From contig CM070725.1 of NCBI GenBank assembly GCA_036346275.1, positions 40,672,104 through 40,736,103 of the forward strand: a DNA stretch of 64,000 nucleotides, in the 5' to 3' direction. The notes beneath the pieces were generated by a model. The model searched no databases. It was not told the origin of the DNA and was given only the letters and a program-made list of their open reading frames with translations. The DNA comes from Otatea glauca. Lineage: Eukaryota > Streptophyta > Magnoliopsida > Poales > Poaceae. Position numbers and translations under genes: made by a program. Of this stretch, positions 45,061-55,220 are shown one piece after another (the stretch's first letter is position 1; each line of letters opens with the position of its first letter).

Positions 45061-45308
45061 ACCAGTGCAGTTTCTTTCTGGTCTTTTGGTGGTTTGAATT
45101 TTAGGAGGAGAGTTTATTCGAAAATTTTATTTGGCTCTTATTCACCCCCTCTAGTCGCCTTTTTCGATCTTTCAGAAATTAGTGAAGTTCGCATGAAGAA
45201 AGGCTATGCGCTACGCAAGTCTAACAAATTGTCTACCACATTTTATGTTTTATTAGAGATATTGGTAAATATAGTTGCACATAATAAAAAACGGAGATTG
45301 ATATATAT

Positions 45309-45625
45309 ATAGTGAACAATCACTAGTTAACTAACTTGTTAACAGTTTCTTTTTGTAGTTTTATTGAGTTGAAAGTTAGAAATCTTGACTTAGAATCTCC
45401 AGGTTGAATGCTTTAAAATCCATGTTGGAAGTTCAATTTTTAGAGTTGGGTTGAAAGTTTCACTACCTAGAAGGTGTGAATGCTCAAATTGTCAAATTTG
45501 AAGGTGGAAATTTTGAGTTGAAAGATTAAGTTCTCAAGCTAAAAGTTTCAAATTAGTGTTGAAAGTTAAATTTTCGAGTTGAAATTTTACTAGTTAGATA
45601 GTGTTAACTAGTGAACATTCACCTT
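45309..45625. mobile_element. small foldback element with 'GTTGAAAGTT' filler
   Basis: Left 'AGTGAACAATCACTAGTTAA' and right reversed 'GGTGAATGTTCACTAGTTAA' are inverted ends. The interior is made of 'TTGAAAGTTTC' units like those in the arms of 7505-9340, suggesting related elements. Confidence 0.6.
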
Positions 45626-45715
45626 GTAGAGAATAGACCGATCGAGACCAGTCAGGATTCTGCCCGTCCACATAGACCCAACTTCTCACCGTTGCCGCAT
45701 TATTGTTGCCTTTGT

Positions 45716-45919
45716 TTATTTATTTATTTTTTATTTTTAAAAATAGTCAAGAGCTCTAGCATTTCATTAAAAAATGACAACAACTAAGCTATAAACGCAC
45801 ACCCACACATACGCGCGCGCACTTGCACCCTCGACTTCATGAGCGCCTGCGTCAAGCAGTGCTCAAACACGGGTGAGCTGGGCGTGCACATAGCACCCCA
45901 ACCAACCGAGCTATGCTCA
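45716..45919 (-). mobile_element. tRNA-related SINE
   Basis: On the minus strand 'TGAGCATAGCTCGGTTGG' supplies an A-box-like start and 'GTGTTTGAGCACTGC', about 50 bp on, a worn B box. The far end is an A-rich tail (T-rich on the plus strand, 45716-45740). A partial duplicate of its head plus flank follows at 45985-46070. Confidence 0.55.
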
Positions 45920-45984
45920 GAGCTTATATTGTTGCCTTTGTAACTATATTCTTTACTGACACCTCAATAAAAATTCGATATGAG

Positions 45985-46070
45985 CGGGCTAGGCACACAC
46001 GCAGCACCGCAACCAATCGAGCTATGCTCGGCCCTCTTAATGTTGCCTTTGTAACTATATTCTTTAAATT
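45985..46070 (-). repeat. partial duplicate of the SINE head and flank
   Basis: 'CGAGCTATGCTC' followed by 'TTGTTGCCTTTG'-like sequence and 'TAACTATATTCTTTA' matches 45907-45955. Confidence 0.7.
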
Positions 46071-46380
46071 CTACCGCGGAATAATAGATGAATTTTACAT
46101 AGATATATGCTTTCCATCGCCTAGCCAAAATTAAAGGTGCAAGTACTACAAAAGAGAAAAACCTTCATGAAGATAACTAAGCTAAGCGGTCGGCATTCTT
46201 GAAATGTAGCGAAATAGTTACCGTGTTTTTTTCGAGACATTATCTTGAGACGTCATTTTCCTGAAAATAAAAGAAAGGGAAGGTTTATCTGAACATGCCA
46301 CTTTGTAAAGCCGAAGGGATGATGCAAGGAAGCAACATTGCCTAGTCAAATCCAAAGAAGCCACCCCGTATACATCCCCC

Positions 46381-46387
46381 TATAAAT
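46381..46387 (+). promoter_or_regulatory. TATA box of the HECATE-like gene
   Basis: TATAAAT about 190 bp before the ATG, followed by a CA-rich and pyrimidine-rich leader typical of plant 5' untranslated regions. The expected transcription start is about 46410-46415. Confidence 0.7.
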
Positions 46388-46575
46388 TGCACCGGCCTCT
46401 GCACTAACAACTCGATAACAACACAACCCCTACATACATGAGCCTCTAGAGTCCGGAGCTTCTTTACACCTGCACCACTAGATAGCTGCTAAGCTTCCTC
46501 ACCCCTCTCTTGCTCTTTCTACACATCTTTCAAGTTTCGGGAAGAAGTTGTCATCCGGAGTCTCACAAGCCTTGA

Positions 46576-47256
46576 ATGGACTTTGAGATGCTGAATTCTA
46601 ACCCGGAAGCGCAGCTCGAGCTGATGAGCACAATGCTACAGCTGGAGCAGCTCACTGCAGTGACTGCACTCCCTGAGCACGCCATGGTGGTGCCTTCGAC
46701 TCCCCCTTCGCCATGCATGCATGCTCCTCGTCACTTCTCCTCGGTGCCTCACATGTCGGGCGCCAACGCCAACGGCGCCGCCTACCACGACCAGTACTCC
46801 CCGCAGCTGCCTGCTGCCGTGTACAACGGCAGCCGCCGCGCGGGGTACACGACACAGCTGCCTCCTGCCGGCGGCAACGGCTGCGACGGTGCCGCCGTGG
46901 GGTCGGCGGCGATGCGGGAGATGATCTTCCACATCGCGGCGCTGCAGCCGGTGAACATCGACCCGGATACGGTGCGGCCGCCGAAGCGCCGCAACGTGCG
47001 CATCTCGACGGACCCGCAGAGCGTCGCGGCGAGGATGCGGCGGGAGCGCATCAGCGAGCGCATCCGCATCCTGCAGCGGCTCGTCCCGGGGGGCACCAAG
47101 ATGGACACCGCGTCCATGCTGGACGAGGCAATCCACTACGTCAAGTTCCTCAAGACGCAGGTGCAGTCGCTGGAGCGTGCCGCCGCCGCCAGCGGCCACC
47201 GCCCATCACCCAACGGCGCCGCCGTGGCCTACCCAGGCCTGAACGGCCCGTGGTAG
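46576..47256 (+). CDS. HECATE-like bHLH transcription factor
   Basis: Single exon, 226 residues. The bHLH domain spans about 137-200: basic part 'RRNVRISTDPQSVAARMRRE', first helix 'RISERIRILQRLVPGG' and second helix 'MDTASMLDEAIHYVKFLK'. This matches the HEC1/HEC2 group (subfamily VIIIb), as does the preceding 'MREMIFHIAALQPVNIDP' (113-130). Gln148 and Ala152 replace the His and Glu of E-box-binding bHLH proteins, so contact with CANNTG is likely weakened and partner dependence likely; this substitution is normal for HEC proteins. The N-terminus is Ala/Gly/Pro-rich. In Arabidopsis, HEC factors act in the nucleus in reproductive tissue, auxin and cytokinin control; the grass role is inferred. 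The reading frame is GC-rich and intact; the overlapping minus frames are shadows. Confidence 0.93.
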   Translation: MDFEMLNSNPEAQLELMSTMLQLEQLTAVTALPEHAMVVPSTPPSPCMHAPRHFSSVPHMSGANANGAAYHDQYSPQLPAAVYNGSRRAGYTTQLPPAGGNGCDGAAVGSAAMREMIFHIAALQPVNIDPDTVRPPKRRNVRISTDPQSVAARMRRERISERIRILQRLVPGGTKMDTASMLDEAIHYVKFLKTQVQSLERAAAASGHRPSPNGAAVAYPGLNGPW

Positions 47257-48198
47257 ATCGTGTCGACCACCCTGATCTCCTGCTTACGGTCCGACATGCA
47301 TGGCCATGTAACAACCATTAATCGCTGTTGGGCCTGGAGCATGCACGTACGACGACGGACGCGCGCGCGCGTTGGCAGCGCACTTGTACCATCTTATGTG
47401 TAAATTAAGATGCAGTAGCTAGCTAGATGCCTTACTATTTACTACTAGCTAGCAATAGTCGCATGCCTGTGATTGGACTCAACGCATGTAGCTTGTACAT
47501 TGTAACGTACGTACGCACGCATCTAGCTATATCTGTTAAGAATCTAGCATTTCCATTAGCTGCAACTTCGATCGTTTCCCAGCCCGCCATTACCATGTCA
47601 TGGTACGACTATATGTGTGCTTCTTACATGCCTGTCATAGGTAGTGCCTTAATAAAACAACACGCCGTAAAGCAGATGGACTTACTCCTGTGAGAAACAT
47701 ATATATGCATTCATGATGGTTGGAGTGGACGGAGAGCAGATGGTGTAGAAGCAATCCAGCTTTCTGTGCACAAGACATGTTTGCGCAGCAACGAGCAGAA
47801 GACTATTCGCGTCCCATGATTTGCACGTACGCACCGTCCTCGCGCAGGCCTCCAATGGAGAAACCCGACGACGCCTCGGCAGGCGAGACCGCGCGACCGT
47901 TTGCCCTGCCCACGTCGCGTCCGCCGTCTGGTCCTGTGTTGGCGCACAGTAGCGGCGCTGTGCTCGCACAGCCGCGCACGAGCATACTGCCGGCCGGCCG
48001 GGAGATGCCTCGCGGGGGCGGGAGGGCGCCGTCCCGAAGTGGGGCGAGGGGGATCTCGCTTTCCAATATATTGCAAACTAATTCCGGTATACAACTGTTT
48101 CTCGCGCAAGCGTTTGCTACCATGTGCCTGTGTCAGGCTGCTATTAATGCCCAAGCAGTTTGTGTCTGCCGATATACGTACGGCCCCATCCCATACTA
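47257..48198. other. 3' flank of the HECATE-like gene and unassigned frame
   Basis: Includes the probable 3' untranslated region (to about 47450). A 159-codon plus frame at 47720-48199 overlaps a 147-codon minus frame in GC-rich DNA. Neither has a known domain or promoter context, so neither is called a gene. Confidence 0.4.
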
Positions 48199-48309
48199 GG
48201 GCGTTGTTGTTTGGATGAGTGATACTTTGAAACGATTTGAGATTTAGTTTAAATTTAATTTAGATTTTGAAACATTTCAATGAAATACTCTTAATCTAAA
48301 CACCAATAG
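48199..48309. mobile_element. short MITE-like foldback
   Basis: 'GGGCGTTGTTGTTTGGATGA' against 'TATTGGTGTTTAGATTAAGA' reversed; about 110 bp, weak inverted ends. Confidence 0.35.
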
Positions 48310-49567
48310 AAGTGATAACTTTTTTAGCCTCTTTTATCTCTTTTTTACAAATCTAGCGTCCTCCTGAGCGAAAACAAATCTAGACCTCTTTCCCACTGCG
48401 GAAGGCACGACATGCGATAAGTGTCGCTTGTCACGCTAAGGGAGTGTGGGAGCTAGAGTTGCCGTGCCTGGGGAGTGTAGGAGCAGCGCCGCTACAGTGC
48501 GGGAGCAACGGCCTGCCACGGCTGGTGAGCACGGGAGGGGCTATCGCGGATGGCAAGTGCAGGAGGCGACCTCCCTCGGTAGGAGAGCGCGGGAGGCATG
48601 TAGCATCCGCAGTATGGAGGAGGCTAAATTTACAATTCCGTTTTAGGAGGAGCTAGATTTGCAAAAAAAAAAAAAAAAAGGTAATGGAGGCTAGAAAAAT
48701 AATAACTTTCCTATATTACAACCTATGGTCCATGTCATAGATAATAATTAAGAATAAACTAATTTCTTTTAATATCTCTTTCGTCTATATATCAAGAGAA
48801 AATATGTCTTATAAAGTTACATAGATGTAGTACCTCAGATTAGTGGTACGATGGCTTATGCACTACAGGTGTGTCCTATTTGGAGTCTTCTTTTAGGAAC
48901 TATTTTGGGGTTTTTATCTGGACAGTTCATTTGATCAGATCTGACGTTCGTGTGAAGCTCGAGTCCTCTCAAATCTCAATTGCGACTAGCACGTCAACCG
49001 AGACTCAATCTCGCGGTTGAACGTCTGAGATCAGGTGGGATCCACAGTCCCTAAACTTTAAAATTTCACCGCGGTTTTACATATATAGTTAGTCTGAAGG
49101 ACGACGCTGCGTAGGTAAAAACATAGATTTGTTATAGCTGAGGAGGTTTTTATCATTTTTAAGAGGTATTATGAGGTACTACTAAAATATTCAATTTTTG
49201 GTACGTTCAATCTTTAAATTTTTTGTACCTGTTGTTATCTCCTGGTGTTAAATCAATAGATAAGCTTATATCTACAAAACATGACAAAAAAAATCTCTAA
49301 TATTAGAAAGGAGGGTGACGATAGTGTAGCAGCGAAGAGACAGAGGTAAGAATCAAGCGAAAACAAATCCAAATCTTTCTACATGCATGTGCTCCATCCG
49401 CAGCCATGTGCCCAGAAATTGCTATGTGCCATCTACCGCACCACCCCTTTCGACGAATAGACCTTTTGAAACCGACGTGTTCACTCGTACAAACGCACTC
49501 AATCTAATATCTATTTACTGATTGATCTATCTATCGATCGTACGTCTAGACTCTAGACTCTTGACTT
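48310..49567. other. intergenic
   Basis: No gene. A 17-bp A run lies near 48663. Short frames at 48444-48656 have no domain. Confidence 0.4.
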
Positions 49568-49936
49568 GGGTCTGTTTGAATTTATTAGTGCTAATAGTTA
49601 GCTGGTAATAGCTAATAGCTATCTAACTATTAGCTAGCTAATTATTAACTGGGGTTATTTGGATACACCTACTAATAAAGTCCACAAAATCAGCTAATTA
49701 AGGAGAAATGACCATAATGCTCTTTTGCATGAGGCTGACCGAATTGGAGAGAGGACAAAAGTGTCCATTGACTATCTATTAGTAGCTTTTAGTAGGATAC
49801 AACCTGATAATAAACTAATTGTTAGTAAGATGGACTACTAATAACTAGCAGATCTATTAATAGGTTTGTTTGGGTTTATAGCTGCTAATTTTAACAGCTA
49901 GCTAACTATTAGTGCTAATGAATCCAAACTTAACCC
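49568..49936. mobile_element. hAT-type MITE
   Basis: Ends 'GGGTCTGTTTGAATTTATTA' and, reversed, 'GGGTTAAGTTTGGATTCATT'; both continue into 'AGTGCTAATAGTTAGCT'. 369 bp foldback without coding. Confidence 0.7.
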
Positions 49937-50149
49937 CGGCCGGCCTCCTCGATTTTACTGTAATCTTTTCAAGTGCCCGTACGCCTCCTGTCGGCATGCA
50001 ACAACAACGGCCGTAGCTCCGCAGATAATTTTTTTTAAGGGGACCTTCAGAGATAGGAAGGCTAACTGGCCTGATCAGTTAGTAAAAAGAAAGAGAAAGA
50101 AAGAAGGAAGAAGTTAAGAAATTCATGTGCCAGGAATCTGCGACCGATT

Positions 50150-50450
50150 GTAGCGGTACAGGAATAAGGTTACAAATTTAGTCGAGATTTAAAAAGTCTT
50201 GACTGAAATTTCGGTTTTTGATCGAGACTGCGGTTCCAAATCTCGGTAGGATAAAAAATAATTAATAAGAATTTAAACTGCTACAGTGATGTCAGGGTTT
50301 TTCATCAAGATTTCGGCGTTTGGGACCGAGATGATCACAATTTCAACCAATTGTCCTGTTTTTAGCACCGGATTTTGGACTAAATTTTTTGTGGCGAATT
50401 GTAATGCGTTTCCTGAGGAATACATGTGAAAATTTTGCAAAAAACATACA
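50150..50450. repeat. interspersed repeat of the 'AAATCTCGG' family
   Basis: 'AGTCGAGATTTAAAAAGTCT' and 'GAAATTTCGGTTTTTGATCG' near the start, 'GAATTGTAATGCGTTTCCTG' near the end; the latter recurs in related form at 35000-35040 in inverted orientation. Confidence 0.45.
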
Positions 50451-51429
50451 TATACAAATTATGTAACTCTAACTTGGATTTCAGGATTTTTCGGCAAGAA
50501 AAATAAACACATGATGCGCTGTCTAATTGGAAAAGTTCACATGCTTGGTGATGCAAGAAGATGAGAATTCATATAAGCTGGCATGCTAGTTCTTCTGTTC
50601 TAGCTCTGTGTGTTCTAGTGCTTTACTTTGTCATATTGGCACCTTTTCCTCATCTATGCATGTTACCAAACAGAGTCACAACCAGATTGATTAGAATGTT
50701 TATTGGACAAGAGAATGCATATAGTATCATCATACTGGACAAAACTTGTAAAATTAGTGCCTTTCAGTTCGACTTCATAATGACAAAGCTAACTTTATTA
50801 TATGATCGGTTAAAGCGTCAAGGTGCTTCCATGTTGTTATTCTTTTTTACAGTTGCACAAATATTAAAGCATGAATGAAAGGTAGATGATGATTACTTAC
50901 TCCTTCGTTTGTTTCAAGATTTGTGCAACTTGTATTAGGAGGGAAAATACTGAAGCACTTGCGTCAAAGTATATATTGAGGTTGGAAATAAGCAATTCTC
51001 CGCATCATTCCAACCCAAGAATATTAAGAACTTCAACAGGGTCAAGAATGAGACCAAACAATTTTGTAGGAAATAGACAGGTGATGCACAGCCTGTCCTG
51101 GTTTGGTCTTAACATAAAGATTTTCTGGTGGGAGCAAAAAGGATAGGGCATCATATAACGACTTCCACCAAGTGGTGTTCAACAAGAAAGAACGACAACT
51201 ACATAACTAAAATTGCATTTGGAAAAAGAATTGCTTAGTTGGTATCTTAACTCGTCCTTAATTCTTTGTGGTGTTACATACTGTTATAACTCAATGCCAT
51301 CAAATAATAGCAACTCTATCCAATGTTCGTTGAAAGCATATGTAATCTTAGTTCTTTTGTCCTTCGAGTAATCCTCTCCTAATCTAGGGCCGGTCAACTC
51401 AATGAGGCATGCATCATCATACCATCAGA
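50451..51429. other. intergenic
   Basis: Plus frames of 105 and 86 codons (50561-50878, 50886-51146) show no domain. The second has a 'RILRTSTGSRMRPNNF' stretch of unknown meaning. Confidence 0.35.
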
Positions 51430-51780
51430 GAAGTGTTAGAATCCAAAAATTGATCAAGTGTTAGAATCCGAAAATCAGGCGAAATGCTGCCGAATTTTCT
51501 AAATTTAGTGTATTTTATCTACAAATACTTAGTATTTTTCATTCAAACAATTAGAAAATGTAGATCAATGCTTGCATGATTTTTTCATAATTTTTCCTAA
51601 TTTTTTAGCCTCGGGAGACTATATCACAGGGGTTGAAAAGGGCCAAAATTTTGATTTTGCCGGTCTAAAAATACCAGGTTTGAAATTTGGCCAAAATTCC
51701 AAAATCTCGCCAAACTTTTGGATTTAGTCCACCCCCAAGATGTGGTCCAAAAATGAAATTTGAAACCCTATACAGGATTT
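51430..51780. repeat. interspersed repeat of the 'AAATCTCGG' family, second copy
   Basis: Contains 'GCCAAAATTCCAAAATCTCG' and 'GAAAATGTAGATCAATGCTTGC', the latter related in inverted form to 34750-34780. Non-coding. Confidence 0.45.
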
Positions 51781-52036
51781 GTGCGACATTGCCATCAGTG
51801 AGAAAACGGGGGCTGTTGTCGCGAGAAAACAATGCTACTGTATTGGGTGTCTTGTAGTATCTTTTGTAAAAACTAAACACATGACAAATATAGATCTCAA
51901 AGCAATTAAATCTTATTTTCTCTCCTAATATATACCATATGTATTTATTCCAAGAGAGATGCTATAGATGCTACAAGGCACCCGGTGCCATAGAATTGTT
52001 TTTCCGTTGTTGGGTACACCCACAACATATCGTGTG

Positions 52037-55000
52037 CACTAGCACATAGAAGCACATCACAGACGGTTAAAAACTGTCTTCACAGACGGTAACAAACCGT
52101 TTGAGAAAAAAGAGTAAGTGATAATCAGATGTACCGTCTGTGATAAAAACAATTACAGACCGTTCATTAATAACAAACAATCGGTGATTAGAAAATATCA
52201 CAGCTCGTTGCTTATTAGAGAATCTTCTGTGATTACAGTTTATTACATACAAGCCATCTATGATAAAGGCGCATCATAGACAGTTTGTAGGAAAGAACCG
52301 TCTAGTATTATTTATAATCATAGATGGTTATTACCATAAAACCATCTATGATTTATATTTTTAAAAATATTTTTTCTATTTTATGGCTAGCATCAGGAAT
52401 CACGCTAACCATGCCCTCTATACTGATAAACAAAAACACATACAAATAACATAATACAAGAATTCAAAATTCACAACACAAACATATAACAATGGACAAT
52501 TCAATAACATTTACACAATGTACACAATTTACAGCCGAAAAAAAATCAAATGTCAATTAATCTATAATTACATGGATAAATGTCCCTAAGCACTATTCGA
52601 GAAAGATGTACTCTCCACGGCCTTGAAAAACAAGGAACACCTTGGCCGCACGCGAGGCAAAAGGGTTTTTATTCCCTGGAAAACGGGATTCCCACACGAC
52701 TCCGACAAATACCGGATTAGGAAGAGAACCAAAGCAGAGCGAGAGAAACAACTGATACAAAAGATTGAGGAAAGACTAAGAGAAAAATTGAACAATAAGA
52801 TAAGAAGTCTCGAGGAAAGGCTCAATAATCAGGACTATATACAGCCTGCGTAAGTCCCAAATGTATGTGCAGAAATCAGCCTCACTACCAAAAAGAGCAG
52901 CTGTACGTCCGCAACTCCCACAGATGAACATAGAAAATTTCATATCTATGACATCAAGGTACTTATATATATGTCTTGAATGCTCCATACAAATAGCTGT
53001 TGGACGCATTAGTTAATTGTATACCGTTATGTAGGTGGCCATACGGTACACTCACCAAGTGAGACTTACCCATGGCTCCATTCCTCTTCCGACTGCTTGG
53101 GTGTTCGCATATCCATCCATTGAAGAGGCGCTGGTGCACGGTACCCTAGTGGCGTTGGGTTTCACGAAGGTTAATGTGGACGGCGTACATGATTGTTTCA
53201 AGACCGTCCCATTACCGATGCCCCCGAACGACGAAATCGTGACACTGGGAAACGCCATTCGCACTTTCATCCAGTGGCCCAGCAGCGACATCTCCCTGGA
53301 CGCTCGTCCTCCATCACTGGAGCTACCCCAACTACCTAAGTTGTCTGCGGCACCTCAGTAGGCCAATAAATCGGCTCCTGTGCCCCCTGCATCAAATGAC
53401 TTCGAGTGGGATGATGCCCACTCGTCTCCCGTGAAGACACCCTATAACAGAAAGCAATTCAAGGGCAAAGCAAAGCGGGTAACGAAGGAATTGAACTATT
53501 CGATTGCCTCGGTGGTCCGATTATACCAGCTAGGAGAGCCTTTAGTAACGGGAGAGCGCCTAACGAACCTTTCTATAGCTTGCGTTAGATTGCATAATTG
53601 GTACCTGAAACAAGCTAACAAGCCAGTGTAAGACCGTATAACGAGTATCTCGGTCAGCTTCACGCCTAAGCATCTGTTCAACGAGTCAGGGGGACTTCTT
53701 CGCAATCGACTTCAAAGACCTATTTGATGTCTTCGACCTCGACGCCCTCAATGCCGCGCTCTTGAGATGCTGGTCATTGTAAGTGTGTGCAATCACAATC
53801 TATATTCATGTAATACCGATAAGTGTCATATATATATAACTCATTGCTTTCGTATATGTAGATACATGATCCGTGAAGCGAGACAGAACAAAAAATAATG
53901 GGTTTTCTGGACCCACAGATAATCTCCAAGCAAACAATGGACAAAGATTTACAATATATCGATGAATACGTCGCACAGGCTTTGGTGGCTCAAAAAGATA
54001 AAGAATTCATACTTTTATCCCACAACCCAAGGTAAGTGCTGCACAACTTGTTATACTTTGATTTGTACTGTGCACGCAACTCTGTTTTGTTAATTGACCA
54101 TGCCAACATACCTATGCAGGTTTCACTGGGTTCTCATTGTAATTCATTCAGCCACAAATCGGGTTATTTACCTTGATTCCTTACAAAGTGGCAGCCACGA
54201 CTTAAATCATATCACGAAATTACTCAACAGGTAATTAATTAATCACGTTTCTTCTATAGATAAATGATCATGTAGGTTGTTCAAGGTATACGTTGCTCAT
54301 ATAATGGCTGAGGCTAACCTTTTGCCATCACGAAGTTCTTTCAGAGTGTACAAATATTATGGAGGGCCTTCTGGCAAGGACAGGGTGAAGCTGAAGCACG
54401 GTTTTAAGTTTTCGATATCCGCTATACACAATAATCATGTATAAACTATGTAATAATGTCTCTGGAACTAATCAATTCTATATTTGCAGGGCCACCAACA
54501 GGGAAAAGAAAATAACCGTTGTGGATTTTACGTTTGCCACAATATGCAACTCCTCGTCAATAATAAAACGACCAATCAGGTAATAACTGCGTTGGAAAAG
54601 CCGATCTGATGCGAATTTGAGAACAACTTTGTGCCTTCTTGTGCAGTCAAGTCTTAAATCTAAAAGGCGAGTTCCACGCTACCTTATAACATTAGGAGTT
54701 GTATTTTTTCTAAATTACCATTTGGGATAATTGTCAAACTTGTGCTGTGGATTTGTGAATTGTAGTTGTGCATTCAATTAATTGGTTAATAATATTGAGT
54801 TCCATTGATTAATATATCTGAGTTTATTTCTGAAATAAATGTGTCGTGCAATATTAATCTACACATAATCTACTTTGCGCTATGATGTAATCTGAGTTGA
54901 TTGCTGAAATAGATGTAATGCTTGTAATATGAAAATAGAAAAATGGCTGTCTATAGGAAGACCTATCACAGACGATTTTTAATTAGAAACCGTCTGTGAT

Positions 55001-55220
55001 GTAATGATGTAACATACGTTTTCAAACTAAAATCGTATGTGATATTATAACATCACAGACGGTCCTAGTTAAAAACCGTCTGTGATATTGTTCTATATCA
55101 CAGACTGTCCTAGTTAAAAACCGTCTGTGTAACATCACTGACACATGGTTACAGACGGTTCGAAAAACCGACTGTGATGACAGTTCCAAACCATCTGTGA
55201 TGACCTGTTCTGTAGTAGTG
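52037..55220 (+). mobile_element. CACTA element lacking its transposase gene
   Basis: Ends 'CACTAGCACATAGAAGCACA' and, on the minus strand, 'CACTACTACAGAACAGGTCA', both running into CATCACAGA-GG. Arrays of 'TCACAGACGGTT' and 'AACCGTCTGTGAT' fill 52060-52350 and 54955-55200. The bases outside are GTG and GTA, close to a 3-bp duplication. The module 'GGCTAGCATCAGG..CACGCTAACCATGCC' (52384-52415) is shared with the left end of the 14963-27411 complex, so the two are related lineages. The only gene is the DUF8039/Ulp1 type; no TNPD part was found, so mobility would need another element's transposase. Confidence 0.8.
52623..54579 (+). pseudogene. CACTA DUF8039-like/Ulp1-type protease gene
   Basis: Blocks in order: 'KEHLGRTRGKRVFIPWKTGF' with a basic coiled-coil tail (52630-52840); a linker; 'AVHGTLVALGF'-type DUF8039-like region with 'NDEIVTLGNAIRTFIQW' (53090-53280); 'RLHNWYLKQANKPV' and 'DLFDVFDLDALNAALLRCWSL' in pieces (53590-53780). 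Then the protease exons 'GFLDPQIISKQTMDKDLQYI' (53900-54032), 'FHWVLIVIHSATNRVIYLDS' (54120-54230) and 'HQQGKENNRCGFYVCHNMQ' (54490-54579). His, Asp, Gln and Cys of a Ulp1/C48 peptidase are all present, with GT/AG introns between exons. Defects: stops after 'KLSAAPQ' (53361) and 'KPV' (53631) and a frameshift near 53690. The architecture parallels 18480-21466. Confidence 0.75.

Larger units (their letters stand above)
42903..45174 (+). mobile_element. solo LTR of a copia-type (SIRE/Maximus-like) retrotransposon
   Basis: Starts 'TGAAGGACCATGTGGAGG' and ends 'TTTTTCGATCTTTCA'. GAAAT stands at 42898-42902 and at 45175-45179, a perfect 5-bp target duplication. 'TTATTCACCCCCTCTAGTCG' near the end is a hallmark of this copia group. 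A TATAAATAG box at 43952 marks the LTR promoter. No internal coding region or second LTR, so the element was lost by recombination between LTRs. Degenerate tandem arrays of a GTCCGACC/GGTCGG motif sit at 43020-43330 and 44815-45060. Confidence 0.9.

Noticed and set aside
46636..47321. Long minus and alternate-plus frames across the HECATE-like gene
   Set aside because: Shadows of a GC-rich coding exon; only the 226-residue frame has a domain.
47720..48199. 159-codon plus-strand frame downstream of the HECATE-like gene
   Set aside because: GC-rich DNA with overlapping frames on both strands, no recognisable domain, no TATA or leader.
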